DNA of 64,000 nucleotides from Flavobacteriaceae bacterium CP2B (GTDB lineage: Bacteria; Bacteroidota; Bacteroidia; Flavobacteriales; Flavobacteriaceae): the NCBI GenBank assembly GCA_001683825.1, contig LXTR01000063.1, positions 80,131-144,130 of the forward strand, in the 5' to 3' direction. A program made the position numbers and the translations under genes. Shown one piece after another: positions 63,213-64,000 of this stretch (the stretch's first letter is position 1; each line of letters opens with the position of its first letter). The notes under the pieces were generated by a model, which was not told the DNA's origin, made no database searches, and was given only the letters and a program-made list of their open reading frames with translations.

Positions 63213-64000
63213 TTACTGCACTCGCGTGCTTTTGCTTCTTTCCCTCACACCCTGGCTGGAGCGGTTGGCCCTTGCCGGGGCTTTTGTGACCGTTCGTTTC
63301 GCGCTGCTCCTGCTAACAGTTCCACTGTTTCGGGTGGGGGCGCTGCTCCTGGTACGTACTGTCCGCTTGGCCGGGGATTGCGTCTGTACCCTCTGGTTGT
63401 TGGCGACAGGCTTCCTGACGGTGGTACTGCTACTGCGGGTTACCGTTTTGTTGGCGGGACCGCGTGTCACGGAACGCTGTGTTACCGTCCGCTCCCTTTG
63501 AACGCTGGCAGCCCTGTTGGCCCTTGGCGCCTCTGCCCGTTTTATGGTACGGGTTGTGCTGCTGGAACTCCGGGTAACCGTCCTTCGGGATGAAGGTGCA
63601 TCCGATCTTTTTACCGAACTCCTGTTGGTAGCCACCGCTTCCCGCCGTATCGGGGCCGAACTGTTGTTTCGGTAGCTATCGCTCCGCCTTCCGGAATGGT
63701 TCCTGGCCACCACCCTTTTGTCATTTCTATAGATGCGGTCCCTGTTATGCGATTTTTGATACCTATAATGATGCCCAACCCGGGCATGGGCCTTGCGGTA
63801 GTTATACGCATACGGCCTGTAATAGGTATAGCGTACGGGGTTGTAATACCTCCTGTAAGGCCTGTTGTACACCAGGCAAAACCCTACCGCCGGGCGAACA
63901 AAATAGCCATGCCAGGGCCGGTATACGTAATGCCTGTTATAGATGTTTACATAGCCGGTATAGTGGGTGAATACACCCCTGGGGTTATAGTACATATACA
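63213..64000 (-). CDS. Basic low-complexity protein, 5' end outside the window
   Basis: The minus-strand frame is open to the window edge; the first ATG inside is at 63995, but the gene may start further upstream. The visible 260 residues fall into two parts: a Tyr/Arg/His-rich N-terminal region (RPWHGYFVRPAVGF, NRPYRRYYNPVRYTYYRPY) and a long Ser/Thr/Arg-rich C-terminal region (about 110-260) with repeated RTVTR, RSSS and SAKRTV blocks. The strong positive charge and low complexity suggest an exported surface protein or a nucleic-acid or polyanion binder. I recognise no family. Confidence 0.65.
   Translation of the reverse strand, partial: YMYYNPRGVFTHYTGYVNIYNRHYVYRPWHGYFVRPAVGFCLVYNRPYRRYYNPVRYTYYRPYAYNYRKAHARVGHHYRYQKSHNRDRIYRNDKRVVARNHSGRRSDSYRNNSSAPIRREAVATNRSSVKRSDAPSSRRTVTRSSSSTTRTIKRAEAPRANRAASVQRERTVTQRSVTRGPANKTVTRSSSTTVRKPVANNQRVQTQSPAKRTVRTRSSAPTRNSGTVSRSSAKRTVTKAPARANRSSQGVRERSKSTRVQ

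Overview
The window is a contiguous piece of a Flavobacteriaceae (Bacteroidota) chromosome. The protein set is flavobacterial: Bacteroidota-type DnaK, a barrel-type TonB receptor, DUF4834, DUF2853 and YfhO-family proteins, and a full-length Bacteroidota-style menaquinone gene set. Where upstream signals can be seen they follow the TAnnTTTG (-7) / TTG (-33) pattern of this phylum, and Shine-Dalgarno sequences are mostly absent. The base composition is rather GC-rich for the family, which would fit relatives such as Robiginitalea, but I cannot name the species. I saw no rRNA, tRNA, CRISPR array, insertion sequence or prophage.

Layout. 1-5.7 kb: housekeeping genes (RluA-type pseudouridine synthase, panB, sdaA) with a decayed four-helix-bundle fragment. 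6-11 kb: dnaK, then secreted and hydrolytic proteins of unknown role. 11.2-25.6 kb: a dispersed menaquinone region (menI-like thioesterase, menF, menD, menA, menC, a CAAX-type intramembrane protease and menE). It is interrupted by a LytTR response regulator, a TPR histidine kinase and a broken short-chain dehydrogenase gene; menB was not seen. 25.6-38 kb: an M24 peptidase, an unusual vWA/TonB-plug lipoprotein, an acyl-CoA carboxylase beta subunit, an oxidoreductase, EttA, a beta-lactamase-fold lipoprotein, an acetyltransferase, FumC and a 57-residue membrane protein. 38-46 kb (mostly minus strand): a TonB receptor pair, an ArsC-like protein, prfB with its programmed +1 frameshift, and the ATP-grasp / Alpha-E / transglutaminase operon. 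46-56.4 kb: a large zinc metalloprotease, threonine aldolase, YbaB, an S9 peptidase, then a cysteine-synthase-like enzyme, an alpha-oxoamine synthase and a large GNAT protein that together look like a sulfonolipid (capnine) locus. 56.5-64 kb: an outer-membrane protein, a DUF4834-YfhO-glycosyltransferase-flippase operon for surface glycans, and a basic low-complexity protein cut by the window end.

The most interesting non-coding signal is in the 765-base gap between the LytTR regulator and the histidine kinase (18245-19009). It holds two copies of the same module: two direct repeats of a CACAAC-type element spaced 21 bases apart, a -7-like box exactly 35 bases downstream of the second repeat, a related stretch of about 55 bases, and a hairpin followed by a T run. 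I read these as two tandem, homologous small RNAs of about 80 nt, probably activated by the neighbouring LytTR regulator. This is an inference from sequence architecture and appears to be the best candidate for an undescribed system here.
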